Source: Chitinophaga sp. YR573
Lineage (GTDB): Bacteria; Bacteroidota; Bacteroidia; Chitinophagales; Chitinophagaceae
Direction of reading: 5' to 3'
DNA length: 64,000 nt
NCBI RefSeq assembly: GCF_900110995.1
Contig: NZ_FOJF01000001.1
Coordinates: forward strand, 327,199-391,198
Below the pieces are notes generated by a model that saw nothing but the letters and a program-made list of their open reading frames with translations, did no database searches and had not been told where the DNA came from. Position 1 is the first letter of the stretch; each line of letters begins with the position of its first letter. The translations under genes and the position numbers were made by a program. Below, piece by piece: positions 1 to 7,767 of the stretch.

Positions 1-178
1 CCTGCAGCGTGTCTTCCGCATCTGCAACATTTCCTGTCATACGCAAACAGATATTGTACATAGCCGCTGAATAAGCGTTGTACAGTTCCCGAAATGCGCG
101 TACATCTCCTTTTTTGCACCTGTCTACCAGGTGGTCTGTTATGGTTGTCTGGTTCAAGTTGTTGGCGAATGCTTGCAT
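1..178 (-). CDS. ECF-type RNA polymerase sigma factor (5' part only)
   Basis: The gene starts with ATG at 178 and runs off the left edge, so only about 59 N-terminal residues are visible. They contain a typical sigma-70 region 2 start: a charged helix followed by AFRELYNAYSAAMYNICLRM and then TGNVADAEDTLQ, the pattern of core-RNA-polymerase-binding region 2.1/2.2 in extracytoplasmic-function sigma factors. The family directs RNA polymerase to a small regulon, often together with an anti-sigma factor; neither region 4 nor any partner can be seen here. Its upstream side faces the outer membrane barrel gene, from which it is separated by a terminator. Confidence 0.8.
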   Translation of the reverse strand, partial: MQAFANNLNQTTITDHLVDRCKKGDVRAFRELYNAYSAAMYNICLRMTGNVADAEDTLQ

Positions 179-279
179 AATAAAGACATTATTTTGTGAA
201 AAGGTTGCACTAGACAGGAAAAAAATTTCTTCCAAATCGTAACAAACGCTGATAACCAATCAATTGAGAGTTTAAAAAA

Positions 280-307
280 GGACGCGATCTAACGAGAGAT
301 CACGTCC
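280..307 (-). terminator. intrinsic terminator of the outer membrane barrel gene
   Basis: An 11-bp stem (one G:T-type mismatch) around a 6-nt loop, followed on the minus strand by a run of T (the A run at 275-279). It lies directly downstream of the stop at 345. Confidence 0.8.
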
Positions 308-344
308 TATCCATCCTTATATGTACCTAAAACCTAGGTCGAAC

Positions 345-2798
345 CTAATTATTACTCTTCACCCTGTTCTGCTCGTCTTCCAAACCTGTTTTACGGGATC
401 TTGCTTCCTTAATACTGGTACTTCCAAAGCGGTAAGTGAAGTTCAGCCTCACCTGCTGGCTTTCCCATTTGCTTCTTACTGAGGTGTACCGGCCGGCATT
501 CTCAAAAGTGCCACGGAATACCTGGTTGTTGAAAACGTCATTCACACTCAGTTTCAAAGAACCTTTCTTATGTAATACCTGTTTGGATACTCCAAAGTCC
601 ATCGCATACATTGGTTTCATCCTAAACAATCCTTCATCTGCTACCTGTGAGGACAGGTAAAAGAAACTTACCTCTGTAGAGATCCCGGCCGGCAGGGTGA
701 AAGAATGCTGTGTACGGGCCATAAATCCACCACCCTTAACACTCACATTCTCACCGTTTACCACTGTCTGATACTTACTGTAATTACCGGACAAATAAGT
801 GAAACTGCTCCACCATTTGGTAATCGGTACCGGGAAAGAAATGTTCATTGTAAAGTTGTCTGACTTGGCCACATTCAGGTATTTATATCTTAAAATAGAA
901 CTGTCACCAGTCACTGCGTCTTTCTCTGCTTCTATGATCTGTGTCATCAGGTCTTTTGTATGGGTATACCCGATAGAGGTAGTTAAAAAATCTTTGAAAG
1001 TATGTGTCAGTTCTATACCGTTGGCATATGAAGGACGCAGGTAAGGGTTACCGGATATAATAGTGTACCTGTCCAGGTAAAACTCAAACGGATTCAGATC
1101 TTCGTAGCTGGGGCGCTGTAACCTTCTGCTGTAAGACAAACCTAACTGATGGTCCTTCGATACTTTGTAACTTAAAAACACACTTGGGAACAGGTTAAAA
1201 TAACTGGTATCTGTTTTACGGTTGATCGTTACAGAATTACCTTCTACCTGTGTAGCTTCTCCACGAAGTCCTACCTGTAAACTCAGCTTCTTAAACTGCT
1301 TGTGAAAATTGATATAACCTGCCTGCACATTTTCCTTATAAATGAACTGGTTAGAACGGTTCACATCATATACCCAGTTATCATTGCGTAAAGAATCGAA
1401 ACGGGCATTGTTATCTGTCTTTACAAAAGAGAACTTTAATCCTGCTTCAAACTTAGCCTCATGTTTCAGCGGATTTACATAATCAATTTTGATCGTTTTA
1501 ATATCTATGTTAGATGGCTGTAAACTGCGGGAAGTATCACCATGCATATAGTTCTTACCGGCGGCATCCCAGGTAGTAGAAAAGATATCACCCTTTTTGG
1601 TTTCCTTGTTCAGCGCATAATCCAGGTCAATGTTTAACTCTTTACCCATTGTATCCAGCACACCCTTGTAGTTAATGTTATATGCCCAACGGCTCCAGTT
1701 AGAACTGTTTTCTGAATTCGTTTTCAATGTTGAATCAACTGATTCCCTTCCACCAATCAGCGTAGTAGAAGCAACAGGTGAAGTTGAATGCCTGAAACCT
1801 GCATCTACCATCACTCCTATCGTGTGATTTTTACTGATAAAGTAATCCATACCTACCTTGGCGCCATGGTAGTTAGGTGTATTGGTGTTTTCGCTCTGCT
1901 GATCAAATATGGTGAACTTGCCGTCATCCGTACCGGTACGGTATAATCCAAGATGCTGTTCGTTTGTACGGTGGTTATAATTATAGGAGCCAAAGAGATT
2001 GAACTTTTCATTACGATGGTTCAGGTTCAGACTGGCATTGTATTTTGGTGTAAGTCCATAAGCACCACCCAGGCTCACATTCCCATTGGTACCTACCGTT
2101 TTGTTCTTTTTCAGTTTGATGTTAATGATCCCGGCGTTGCCAGCTGCATCATATTTGGCGGAAGGATTAGTTATCAGCTCTATCTGTTCGATATTGCTGC
2201 TTGGCATACTCTTCAGCAGCTGGGCAACGTCCTGGGAACTCATATTGGTCAACTTACCATCTATCATTATAACAACACCATTCTTTCCTTTCAGACTGAT
2301 GTTATCATCTTTATCAATTGTTACACCGGGTGATTTTTCCAGTACTTCCATGGCAGAAGCACCTGCACCGATGATACTGTTTTCAACGTTTACCACCATT
2401 TTGTCGGCATGCTGCTCAACAAAAGGCTTTTTACCAGTCACATTCACCTCTTTCAGATTCTTCGCATCTGTACCAAGAGATAAAGTGGCTATTTTAACAG
2501 CAGTACTGCCGCTTACTTCGAAAACAGGGCTATAACCCTTTTTCAAACCTACATAAGCTGCAGCTACCAGGTATTTACCAGGTTTTATCTGCTCAAACTC
2601 ATACTGACCGCTGATATCGGCAATAGCGCCTTTTACCAGGGAAGAGTCCTGTGCTTTTAATAAGGTGATAGTGGCAAATTCAACTGGTTTGTTACCAGCC
2701 TGCATTACCTGACCGGTAATTTTGACCGGAGGGGTTGTTTGTGCGAAGGTCTTACAGACCAGCATGCTAAGAGTAATAAATGTGGCAATAGATTTCAT
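345..2798 (-). CDS. outer membrane beta-barrel protein of the TonB-receptor-like type
   Basis: This 817-residue protein begins with a signal peptide (MKSIATFITLSMLVCKTFAQ). A carboxypeptidase-regulatory-like beta domain follows at about 24-105 (KITGQVMQAGNKPVEFATI). A plug-like domain lies at about 130-230 (AMEVLEKSPGV, IMIDGK, IEQIELITNPSAKYDAAG). The rest is a long beta-barrel ending in an aromatic strand and a basic tail. This order is that of the Bacteroidetes outer membrane beta-barrel family related to TonB-dependent receptors. No SusD partner lies beside it, so it is not a standard polysaccharide-uptake pair. The substrate is unknown; peptide, siderophore or signalling roles are all possible. 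The ATG has no Shine-Dalgarno. The leader holds two copies of GAACTGTAGAA, and a TATCTTTA box (7 of 8 to the -7 consensus) lies about 115 nt upstream at 2911-2918. Confidence 0.85.
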   Translation of the reverse strand: MKSIATFITLSMLVCKTFAQTTPPVKITGQVMQAGNKPVEFATITLLKAQDSSLVKGAIADISGQYEFEQIKPGKYLVAAAYVGLKKGYSPVFEVSGSTAVKIATLSLGTDAKNLKEVNVTGKKPFVEQHADKMVVNVENSIIGAGASAMEVLEKSPGVTIDKDDNISLKGKNGVVIMIDGKLTNMSSQDVAQLLKSMPSSNIEQIELITNPSAKYDAAGNAGIINIKLKKNKTVGTNGNVSLGGAYGLTPKYNASLNLNHRNEKFNLFGSYNYNHRTNEQHLGLYRTGTDDGKFTIFDQQSENTNTPNYHGAKVGMDYFISKNHTIGVMVDAGFRHSTSPVASTTLIGGRESVDSTLKTNSENSSNWSRWAYNINYKGVLDTMGKELNIDLDYALNKETKKGDIFSTTWDAAGKNYMHGDTSRSLQPSNIDIKTIKIDYVNPLKHEAKFEAGLKFSFVKTDNNARFDSLRNDNWVYDVNRSNQFIYKENVQAGYINFHKQFKKLSLQVGLRGEATQVEGNSVTINRKTDTSYFNLFPSVFLSYKVSKDHQLGLSYSRRLQRPSYEDLNPFEFYLDRYTIISGNPYLRPSYANGIELTHTFKDFLTTSIGYTHTKDLMTQIIEAEKDAVTGDSSILRYKYLNVAKSDNFTMNISFPVPITKWWSSFTYLSGNYSKYQTVVNGENVSVKGGGFMARTQHSFTLPAGISTEVSFFYLSSQVADEGLFRMKPMYAMDFGVSKQVLHKKGSLKLSVNDVFNNQVFRGTFENAGRYTSVRSKWESQQVRLNFTYRFGSTSIKEARSRKTGLEDEQNRVKSNN

Positions 2799-3102
2799 AT
2801 AAGGAGGATTAAGATGTATATATAGTTATCAGTTGTTGTATTAGTATGTATAGTTCTTTTGTTTCTACAGTTCTCCCACTTCTACAGTTCCTTTCTTTCT
2901 AAACTACAGTGTAAAGATAGGTAGTGTGTATCGCATAGTACATGTTTTTACATAAACGGTTCCTTGATAGGGATGATTGGTAATTTTTAAGTTAAAGACG
3001 TTTATAAGCAGATTTGGTTACAAACTTTCGGGGGCTGGATCAGTTCATTTATACCCGGAACAGCTTCGGAACAGGATCAAAACAGGCCTATAATATGACT
3101 AT
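2799..3102. other. intergenic leader region, no gene seen
   Basis: This A+T-rich stretch between the barrel gene and a large inverted repeat has no convincing ORF. It should contain the promoter of the barrel gene; the best -7 candidate is on the minus strand at 2911-2918 with no good -33 partner. Confidence 0.5.
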
Positions 3103-3165
3103 ATAAGGATCATCCTACGTTCATCCTACGTTAGTATCGTAGGATGAACGTAGGATGATCCTTAT
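3103..3165. repeat. 28-bp perfect inverted repeat with 7-nt loop
   Basis: Arms 3103-3130 and 3138-3165 are exact reverse complements, separated by TTAGTAT. Each arm holds a tandem 11-bp repeat (TCATCCTACGT twice). Degenerate CTTAYCAG-like units continue to about 3212. There is no T run on either side, so it is not a standard terminator. It could be a genome-wide intergenic repeat or a MITE-like remnant. Confidence 0.9.
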
Positions 3166-3221
3166 CAGAAGCTTACCAAATCCTTATTAGAATCTTACCA
3201 GGAGCTTATCAGACATAGAAA

Positions 3222-3248
3222 AGCCCCACAATTCATCATTGTGAGGCT
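3222..3248 (-). terminator. intrinsic terminator of the hemerythrin gene
   Basis: An 11-bp stem with one mismatch and a 5-nt loop, followed on the minus strand by TTTT. It sits 22 nt after the stop of the hemerythrin-domain gene. Confidence 0.75.
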
Positions 3249-3269
3249 ATATAATAATGTATAGTTTAA

Positions 3270-3695
3270 TTATACCCAGCTAATCTGTTCCAGTACCTGC
3301 GGCAACAGCACCTGTACCTTCTCAAAAAAGACCCTTTCCTCTTTCCTTATATGTTCTTCCAGGCTTCTGGCCAGCAGGTCCATCGCATCAATCATGTCCT
3401 TAGTATCTGTAAGAGCACTGTACATACGGGATATTAAAGAGTGTTCCTGAGTCAGTTCCTTAATAAGGGCATCAATTTCTTCGTTTTTTCCCAGGCATAA
3501 CTCAAAAAGATATTCTTCTTTCTGAATATGTGGTACCATTACTTCCTGGAATACTTTTACTATATAAGCCAGCTTGGCATCTGTTTCCAGTGGAAAGCCT
3601 TCATAAGGAGCTGCATCCTTCTTCAGATAGCGGCATACAAATAGTAAACGTTGATGTTCCTGAGATAAGGGTACTAAAGTAGTATGGCGTTGCAT
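3270..3695 (-). CDS. hemerythrin (HHE) domain protein
   Basis: A 141-residue all-helical protein made of a single hemerythrin-like domain. Candidate di-iron ligands are visible at H14 (SQEHQR), H56 and E60 (PHIQKEE), H85 (QEHSLI) and H115 with E119/E120 (EEHIRKEER). Proteins of this family bind oxygen, nitric oxide or take part in iron handling and repair of damaged iron-sulfur centres; which applies here cannot be read from sequence. The gene follows lgt by 2 nt on the same strand, so the two are probably cotranscribed, although no functional link is obvious. A hairpin terminator follows. Confidence 0.85.
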   Translation of the reverse strand: MQRHTTLVPLSQEHQRLLFVCRYLKKDAAPYEGFPLETDAKLAYIVKVFQEVMVPHIQKEEYLFELCLGKNEEIDALIKELTQEHSLISRMYSALTDTKDMIDAMDLLARSLEEHIRKEERVFFEKVQVLLPQVLEQISWV

Positions 3696-3697
3696 GG

Positions 3698-4996
3698 TTA
3701 GGACCTCGTTTTAGCTGCATTAAACACTTTACGGCTATACCAGATCAATACGGCTCCGCCAATTACCAACAAAGTAGAGATGATTTCAGCCTGGGTAGGA
3801 TGAAATCCGAAAATATCATATTTAGTGTTTACCCTGATCTTCTCTACAAAGAATCTTTCTGCACCATTCATCATCAGGTAGATACCGAATATTACACCCG
3901 GTACAGTAATCTTTTTACGGATACTCCATAATATAAAGAACAATATCAGGCAGGCAATGATCTCGTACAACGCTGTAGGATATACGGCTACCGGCAACAC
4001 ACTACAGTACTTGCCGGTACAATCTGCCATCTGCACACCTTCATTAATAACGTTATGAGGATAACCATAGGCAAAGAACCAGTCAGGCAAAAAGCTCAAT
4101 GCACCCGGTTTTACAAAAGGTGCATGCGGAATATGTTCCAGACTGGCATACTGCCTGGTAAAGAACTGTTCACTGCCTTTTACAACTTCCTGGAACTTAG
4201 AGGGATCTACCTGTGTAACCTTACCAGTGGCATCAGTTACATAACTGCTGTTATAGATACCCCAGTCTCCGTCTCCTGAAAAATGACAGCCCATACGGCC
4301 AATACCGTAAGCCAGCATCAATGCAGGTCCGGAGCTATCTATCAAATGAAAAATATTGATCTGTTTTGATCTTGCATAACGGATGATCACCACAGCGGCT
4401 ACAATCAGCCCACCGTAAAAGGTTAATCCGCTGAAAGAGGTCAATGCCCCGATAGGGTCCTGTACGAAGTCGTTCCAGTTCTCCAGGTTATGGAAAATCT
4501 TGGCACCTATCAAACCGGCTACTGCTGCCTGCACGGTAAAATCAGGTACACGCTGATGAGGCATCACCATGATAGTACGTACTTCCTGTTTGGGTAATTG
4601 CTGTTTTTTGGAGGACCTGTACTTAAAGAATCCGAATACGATTGCCAGTACAATACCACCCTGCCAGCTGCCTTTTGTAGATAATATAAAGGACTGGAAA
4701 TCCTGGGAAGCTTCTTCCCAGTTAAATGCTACACCTAATATTTTGTATCCCAGTACAAAACCAAGCAACGTATGCAGAAGTATTTCCGTCATGCCTACCG
4801 GCTTACCTACTGTTATTTTCTCCTGTACACCATGCAACAATCCCATTTGCTCCTTCCTTTTCAACTCGCTTGATAAAACATAAGCTGCTGCCAGGAAAGC
4901 AATGGCTACAAAGAAGCCAAATGTCTGAAAGAGTTTGAAAAAAGGAAGATCAAGACCAAACAGGTCTTTAAATGCGTAATAAAGATTAGGATACAT
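3698..4996 (-). CDS. lgt: prolipoprotein diacylglyceryl transferase, Bacteroidetes type
   Basis: An integral inner membrane enzyme that moves diacylglycerol from phosphatidylglycerol to the lipobox cysteine of prelipoproteins, the first step of lipoprotein maturation. The 432 residues hold about seven or eight hydrophobic segments, the LTFYGGLIVA segment, the signature region YGIGRMGCHFSGDGDWG and YPTALYEI near the C-terminal membrane helices. The protein is much longer than the roughly 290 residues of proteobacterial Lgt, and its signature has CHFSGDGDWG where the classical signature has GNFxNxE; I recall this as the usual Bacteroidetes form. An in-frame TTG exists at 5002, but ATG at 4996 is the better start. 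Many lipoproteins in this window are potential substrates. Confidence 0.85.
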   Translation of the reverse strand: MYPNLYYAFKDLFGLDLPFFKLFQTFGFFVAIAFLAAAYVLSSELKRKEQMGLLHGVQEKITVGKPVGMTEILLHTLLGFVLGYKILGVAFNWEEASQDFQSFILSTKGSWQGGIVLAIVFGFFKYRSSKKQQLPKQEVRTIMVMPHQRVPDFTVQAAVAGLIGAKIFHNLENWNDFVQDPIGALTSFSGLTFYGGLIVAAVVIIRYARSKQINIFHLIDSSGPALMLAYGIGRMGCHFSGDGDWGIYNSSYVTDATGKVTQVDPSKFQEVVKGSEQFFTRQYASLEHIPHAPFVKPGALSFLPDWFFAYGYPHNVINEGVQMADCTGKYCSVLPVAVYPTALYEIIACLILFFILWSIRKKITVPGVIFGIYLMMNGAERFFVEKIRVNTKYDIFGFHPTQAEIISTLLVIGGAVLIWYSRKVFNAAKTRS

Positions 4997-5121
4997 AGCC
5001 AAAAAAAATTGGTGATCTGAAATTTCCCTATGAACAAAGCCGAATTAGTCGAAAGGAAAATCAAACCACCAAAGTAAGTTGGAAAAATTACAAATTCCAA
5101 ATGATATTTATACTTAACGTC

Positions 5122-5168
5122 AAATGCTTAATACAATAACGTATCTCACGTTCCTGTATTAAGCATTT
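5122..5168 (-). terminator. long stem-loop after the bacilliredoxin gene
   Basis: Arms 5122-5135 and 5155-5168 form a 14-bp perfect stem with a 19-nt loop that itself can pair (AACGT with ACGTT). It lies just downstream of the minus-strand bacilliredoxin gene and ends on a short T run in that direction. Confidence 0.65.
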
Positions 5169-5184
5169 TCCTATACGTCAGATA

Positions 5185-5598
5185 TTAGCAGTACTGATCA
5201 AACGCATCTGCCAGATTAGCCGCGATCATCTGAGCCGGGCGACCTTCAATCATATGACGCTCAATAAAGTGTACTAGCTGTCCGTCTTTAAATAAAGCGA
5301 TAGCCGGAGAAGACGGAGGGTAAGGTAACAGGTGTGAACGGATCTGCTGGATAGCAGCTAAGTCAAAACCTGCAAAACTGGTAGTCAGCCTGTCTGGTTT
5401 CTTTTCACTATGCGCAACTGCCAGTAATACTCCCGGACGGGCAGTACCTGCAGAGCAACCACATACAGAATTGATCATTACCAGAGTCGTTCCTTCCTTC
5501 TTTAATATCTCGTCAACCTTATCAGATGTCAGCAATTCTTCAAATCCGTTATCTGTTAACTCTGCCTTCATTGGCATTACAAGTTCTGCTGGATACAT
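5185..5598 (-). CDS. BrxA/BrxB-family bacilliredoxin
   Basis: This 137-residue thioredoxin-fold protein contains the family's CGC active site at C46-G47-C48 (NSVCGCSAG), the MYPAELVMPM start typical of the YphP/YqiW family and a conserved RPGVLLA segment. In Firmicutes these proteins remove bacillithiol from mixed disulfides. In Bacteroidetes the thiol partner is less clear, although bacillithiol-like pathways occur in the phylum, so a role as a low-molecular-weight thiol disulfide oxidoreductase is inferred. It is monocistronic, with its own terminator and an A+T-rich upstream region. Confidence 0.88.
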   Translation of the reverse strand: MYPAELVMPMKAELTDNGFEELLTSDKVDEILKKEGTTLVMINSVCGCSAGTARPGVLLAVAHSEKKPDRLTTSFAGFDLAAIQQIRSHLLPYPPSSPAIALFKDGQLVHFIERHMIEGRPAQMIAANLADAFDQYC

Positions 5599-5773
5599 AT
5601 TAATACAATTTTTTTGTTCTTAAGTTTCTACAAAGTTAATCAATCAGGGGATAAATAGAAAAACTTGAATGAATATGACTTTCTGTCAACAATTCAAATA
5701 TAAAACTGACAAAAAGTCTATACGATTAACCTGTTTCATAGCAAAATAGCAGGTTTAATGGCATGGTATCCCG

Positions 5774-5803
5774 TTTGCTTAGTAGTAAGTGTCGATAAAT
5801 TTT
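5774..5803 (+). promoter_or_regulatory. predicted promoter of the small heat shock gene
   Basis: TTTG at 5774-5777, 18 nt, then TAAATTTT at 5796-5803 (7 of 8 to TAnnTTTG), 24 nt before the ATG. Confidence 0.4.
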
Positions 5804-5827
5804 CAAAAACATTAAAAACTTATAATC

Positions 5828-6289
5828 ATGACTTACGTAAAATTCAACAACGCTCCTGTAGTAAAATCATTTGGTGGCCTGGTAGAAGACATTATTAATG
5901 GCACCAACCTCAAAAATTTTATCAAGGATGATTTTAATACTGCTGATTTCTTCGGCGCTCATCCTCCGGTAAACATTCTTGAAACGAAAGAAGCGTATAT
6001 CATTGACCTGTTAGTACCAGGATTAAACAAGGAAGACTTTAAGATCAGCCTGGACAACAAGGTGTTAACTGTTAGCGCTGAGAAAGAAAAAGAAGCAGAA
6101 ACCAAGGATGAAAACCAGAAACAGATCCGTCGTGAGTTCAGTTTCCGCTCATTCAAACGTTCCTTTACCTTAAACGAACAGGTAGATGCTACTAAGATCC
6201 AGGCTAAATACGAGAATGGTATTTTGAAAGTGACTTTATCAAAGAAAGAGAATATACAAGATCCGGTGAAAGCCATCGTGGTAGAATAG
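5828..6289 (+). CDS. Hsp20/alpha-crystallin small heat shock protein
   Basis: A 153-residue holdase chaperone. The alpha-crystallin domain spans about 45-140: PPVNILETKEAYIIDLLVPG opens it, and YENGILKVTLSKKE is the C-terminal beta strand motif (A-x-x-x-n-G-v-L in the family). The N-terminal 40 residues are variable and the tail ends in VKAIVVE, an I/V-x-I/V type motif that mediates oligomer formation in this family. It would bind unfolding proteins and hand them to ATP-dependent chaperones; groES-groEL lie in the same window but are not linked. A promoter-like sequence precedes it and a GC-rich terminator lies 157 nt after the stop. Confidence 0.92.
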   Translation: MTYVKFNNAPVVKSFGGLVEDIINGTNLKNFIKDDFNTADFFGAHPPVNILETKEAYIIDLLVPGLNKEDFKISLDNKVLTVSAEKEKEAETKDENQKQIRREFSFRSFKRSFTLNEQVDATKIQAKYENGILKVTLSKKENIQDPVKAIVVE

Positions 6290-6440
6290 GTTGTGACAGA
6301 GAAGTGCGGAACGGAAATGTGACAGCGACGTGAGGAGATAATGTGGTAAAGATGAGAGGATTGGAAAGGAGAAAGGGATGTGAGGAGAGCATGTGACAGA
6401 GACGCGAAGATTGGAATGTGAAGAGATGTGATACAGTTGT
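6290..6440. repeat. purine-rich tract with degenerate TGTGACAG repeats
   Basis: The + strand is strongly enriched in A and G. TGTGACAG(A/C)GA occurs at 6292, 6318 and 6392, mixed with variants of ATGTGAGGAGA. The tract lies between the hsp20 stop and its terminator and so should be transcribed as the mRNA tail. No coding content is convincing on either strand. Confidence 0.6.
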
Positions 6441-6446
6441 ATATGT

Positions 6447-6478
6447 CCTTCCCGGGTAAAACCGGGAAGGATTTCTTG
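6447..6478 (+). terminator. intrinsic terminator downstream of hsp20
   Basis: A 9-bp perfect GC-rich stem (CCTTCCCGG) with a 6-nt loop followed by ATTTCTT. It argues against any start for the next gene upstream of about 6480. Confidence 0.8.
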
Positions 6479-6583
6479 TTTATAGCCCTTTTCATAATTA
6501 ATACAAACGTTTCCATAATTCACACAAACGTTGAACAAGTATCCTGTTTTTATAGAATAATTTGCCATATAACCATAAGGCCT

Positions 6584-7423
6584 ATGCCGCATTTATTTAA
6601 CAGGATGACATCATTGACTGTAAAAGTCCATACCGCTGCTGAAAATGCAGTGATAGGCAATGCTTTGCAGTCAATTACCGACAACCGGGCACACTGTAAT
6701 TACAAGCTGATATTCGATTATATGTTCTTCCATATACTGCTTTTAATACCAGAATCCCTGATTTCCCTGTATAACCAAAATACCACGGATTTGCTTCTAT
6801 CATCAGTTTTCATGATATGTTTGCTATCTGGCCTACTACTTCTTAAAAAGGGAGTATCCACTAAAACTGTTAGTATAGTGGCTACTTTAACTACGCTGCT
6901 CCTCCCGATGGCTTCGTCCTTTTTCAATAATCAGGAAACTTCGGCTCCATATATAATGATATGGCTGCTAAGTATCATGTTCTGCTTTATTACTACCAAC
7001 CTGGTTACCACCCTCTTTATGGGTGTCCTGGTATGTGGTTACCTTTACCTGACCACCTGGTTAAGCATTCACCAGATCACATTATTCCCTTCCGCTGGTC
7101 ATACGAGCAACATGATTGCCTATTCAGCACCACTGATGTCCGGATTATACATCCTGTTCCTCATAAGGGTACTGGGGGCACACTACCGTAACATCTTCAT
7201 CTTTGAAGAGAAACTGAGCCTGCAGAAGCAGAAACAACACTCTTCCCTTCTTAATCAACATCTTACAAAACAATTCATTATACTGAAAGGACTCTCCCGT
7301 TCCGGTAAGTCCAAATACCTGGATGGTAACAAGGAACTGCTGGAAGCCTGTCTGGGTGAAATCGAAAAGCAATGCGAAAGTGCGATTGATTACCTGGATG
7401 CGGGAAGATTACCGGAGAACTAA
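6584..7423 (+). CDS. orphan multi-spanning membrane protein with cytoplasmic tail
   Basis: I do not recognise the family. The 279-residue protein has about six hydrophobic segments, starting near FDYMFFHILLLI and ending near YSAPLMSGLYILFLIRVL, followed by about 85 charged, helix-prone residues (EEKLSLQKQKQHSSLLNQHL) that look like a coiled coil. This resembles the membrane sensor half of a histidine kinase, but no H-box, ATPase or other catalytic domain follows. The frame is open further upstream, but that part crosses the hsp20 terminator, so ATG at 6584 (or 6605) is preferred. The gene stands alone, with no obvious partner. Confidence 0.55.
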   Translation: MPHLFNRMTSLTVKVHTAAENAVIGNALQSITDNRAHCNYKLIFDYMFFHILLLIPESLISLYNQNTTDLLLSSVFMICLLSGLLLLKKGVSTKTVSIVATLTTLLLPMASSFFNNQETSAPYIMIWLLSIMFCFITTNLVTTLFMGVLVCGYLYLTTWLSIHQITLFPSAGHTSNMIAYSAPLMSGLYILFLIRVLGAHYRNIFIFEEKLSLQKQKQHSSLLNQHLTKQFIILKGLSRSGKSKYLDGNKELLEACLGEIEKQCESAIDYLDAGRLPEN

Positions 7424-7690
7424 CAGGGTTCCCTACACGAGTGTGTGAGGGTAAATGGAATACTGTAGTTCCCCAATAGAAAAATTACAACTTTCGGGTA
7501 TTTCTTAGTTGCCTGAGTCAAACTATCTTTGGGCTCTCAAATAAGCCAGTCTTATTGTCCCTATACCGCCAGACCTTTTTGAGTCTTATTTCCCTGTACG
7601 AAACGTCATTTATCCCTTTGTCTTATTTTCCTTTATGCTTTTGATGTAACCTATGCCATGGAATGGGCTCTTCTGTTATACGGGGGAGCC
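7424..7690. other. intergenic region, no protein gene seen
   Basis: The stretch lies between two convergent genes. The only signal I see is a promoter-like pair on the + strand: TTTC at 7501-7504, 19 nt, TATCTTTG at 7524-7531. It does not lead to an ORF. Confidence 0.4.
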
Positions 7691-7740
7691 TTATTTTTTG
7701 CCCATAGGGCAAAAAATAACCTCGCGAGGAGTCGCGAGGT
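7691..7740 (-). terminator. double hairpin terminator of the decarboxylase gene
   Basis: Stem 7719-7727/7732-7740 (ACCTCGCGA, 4-nt loop) is followed on the minus strand by TTATTTTTT. A second 13-bp palindromic stem with a 3-nt loop covers 7691-7719 and shares the T run. Confidence 0.8.
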
Positions 7741-7767
7741 ATTTAAGTGGATTACTAACCCATTTTT

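Noticed and set aside
5959..6516. Open frames on the - strand across hsp20 and the purine-rich tract
   Set aside because: They are serine/leucine-rich translations of a purine-rich strand, are antisense to hsp20 and span its terminator.
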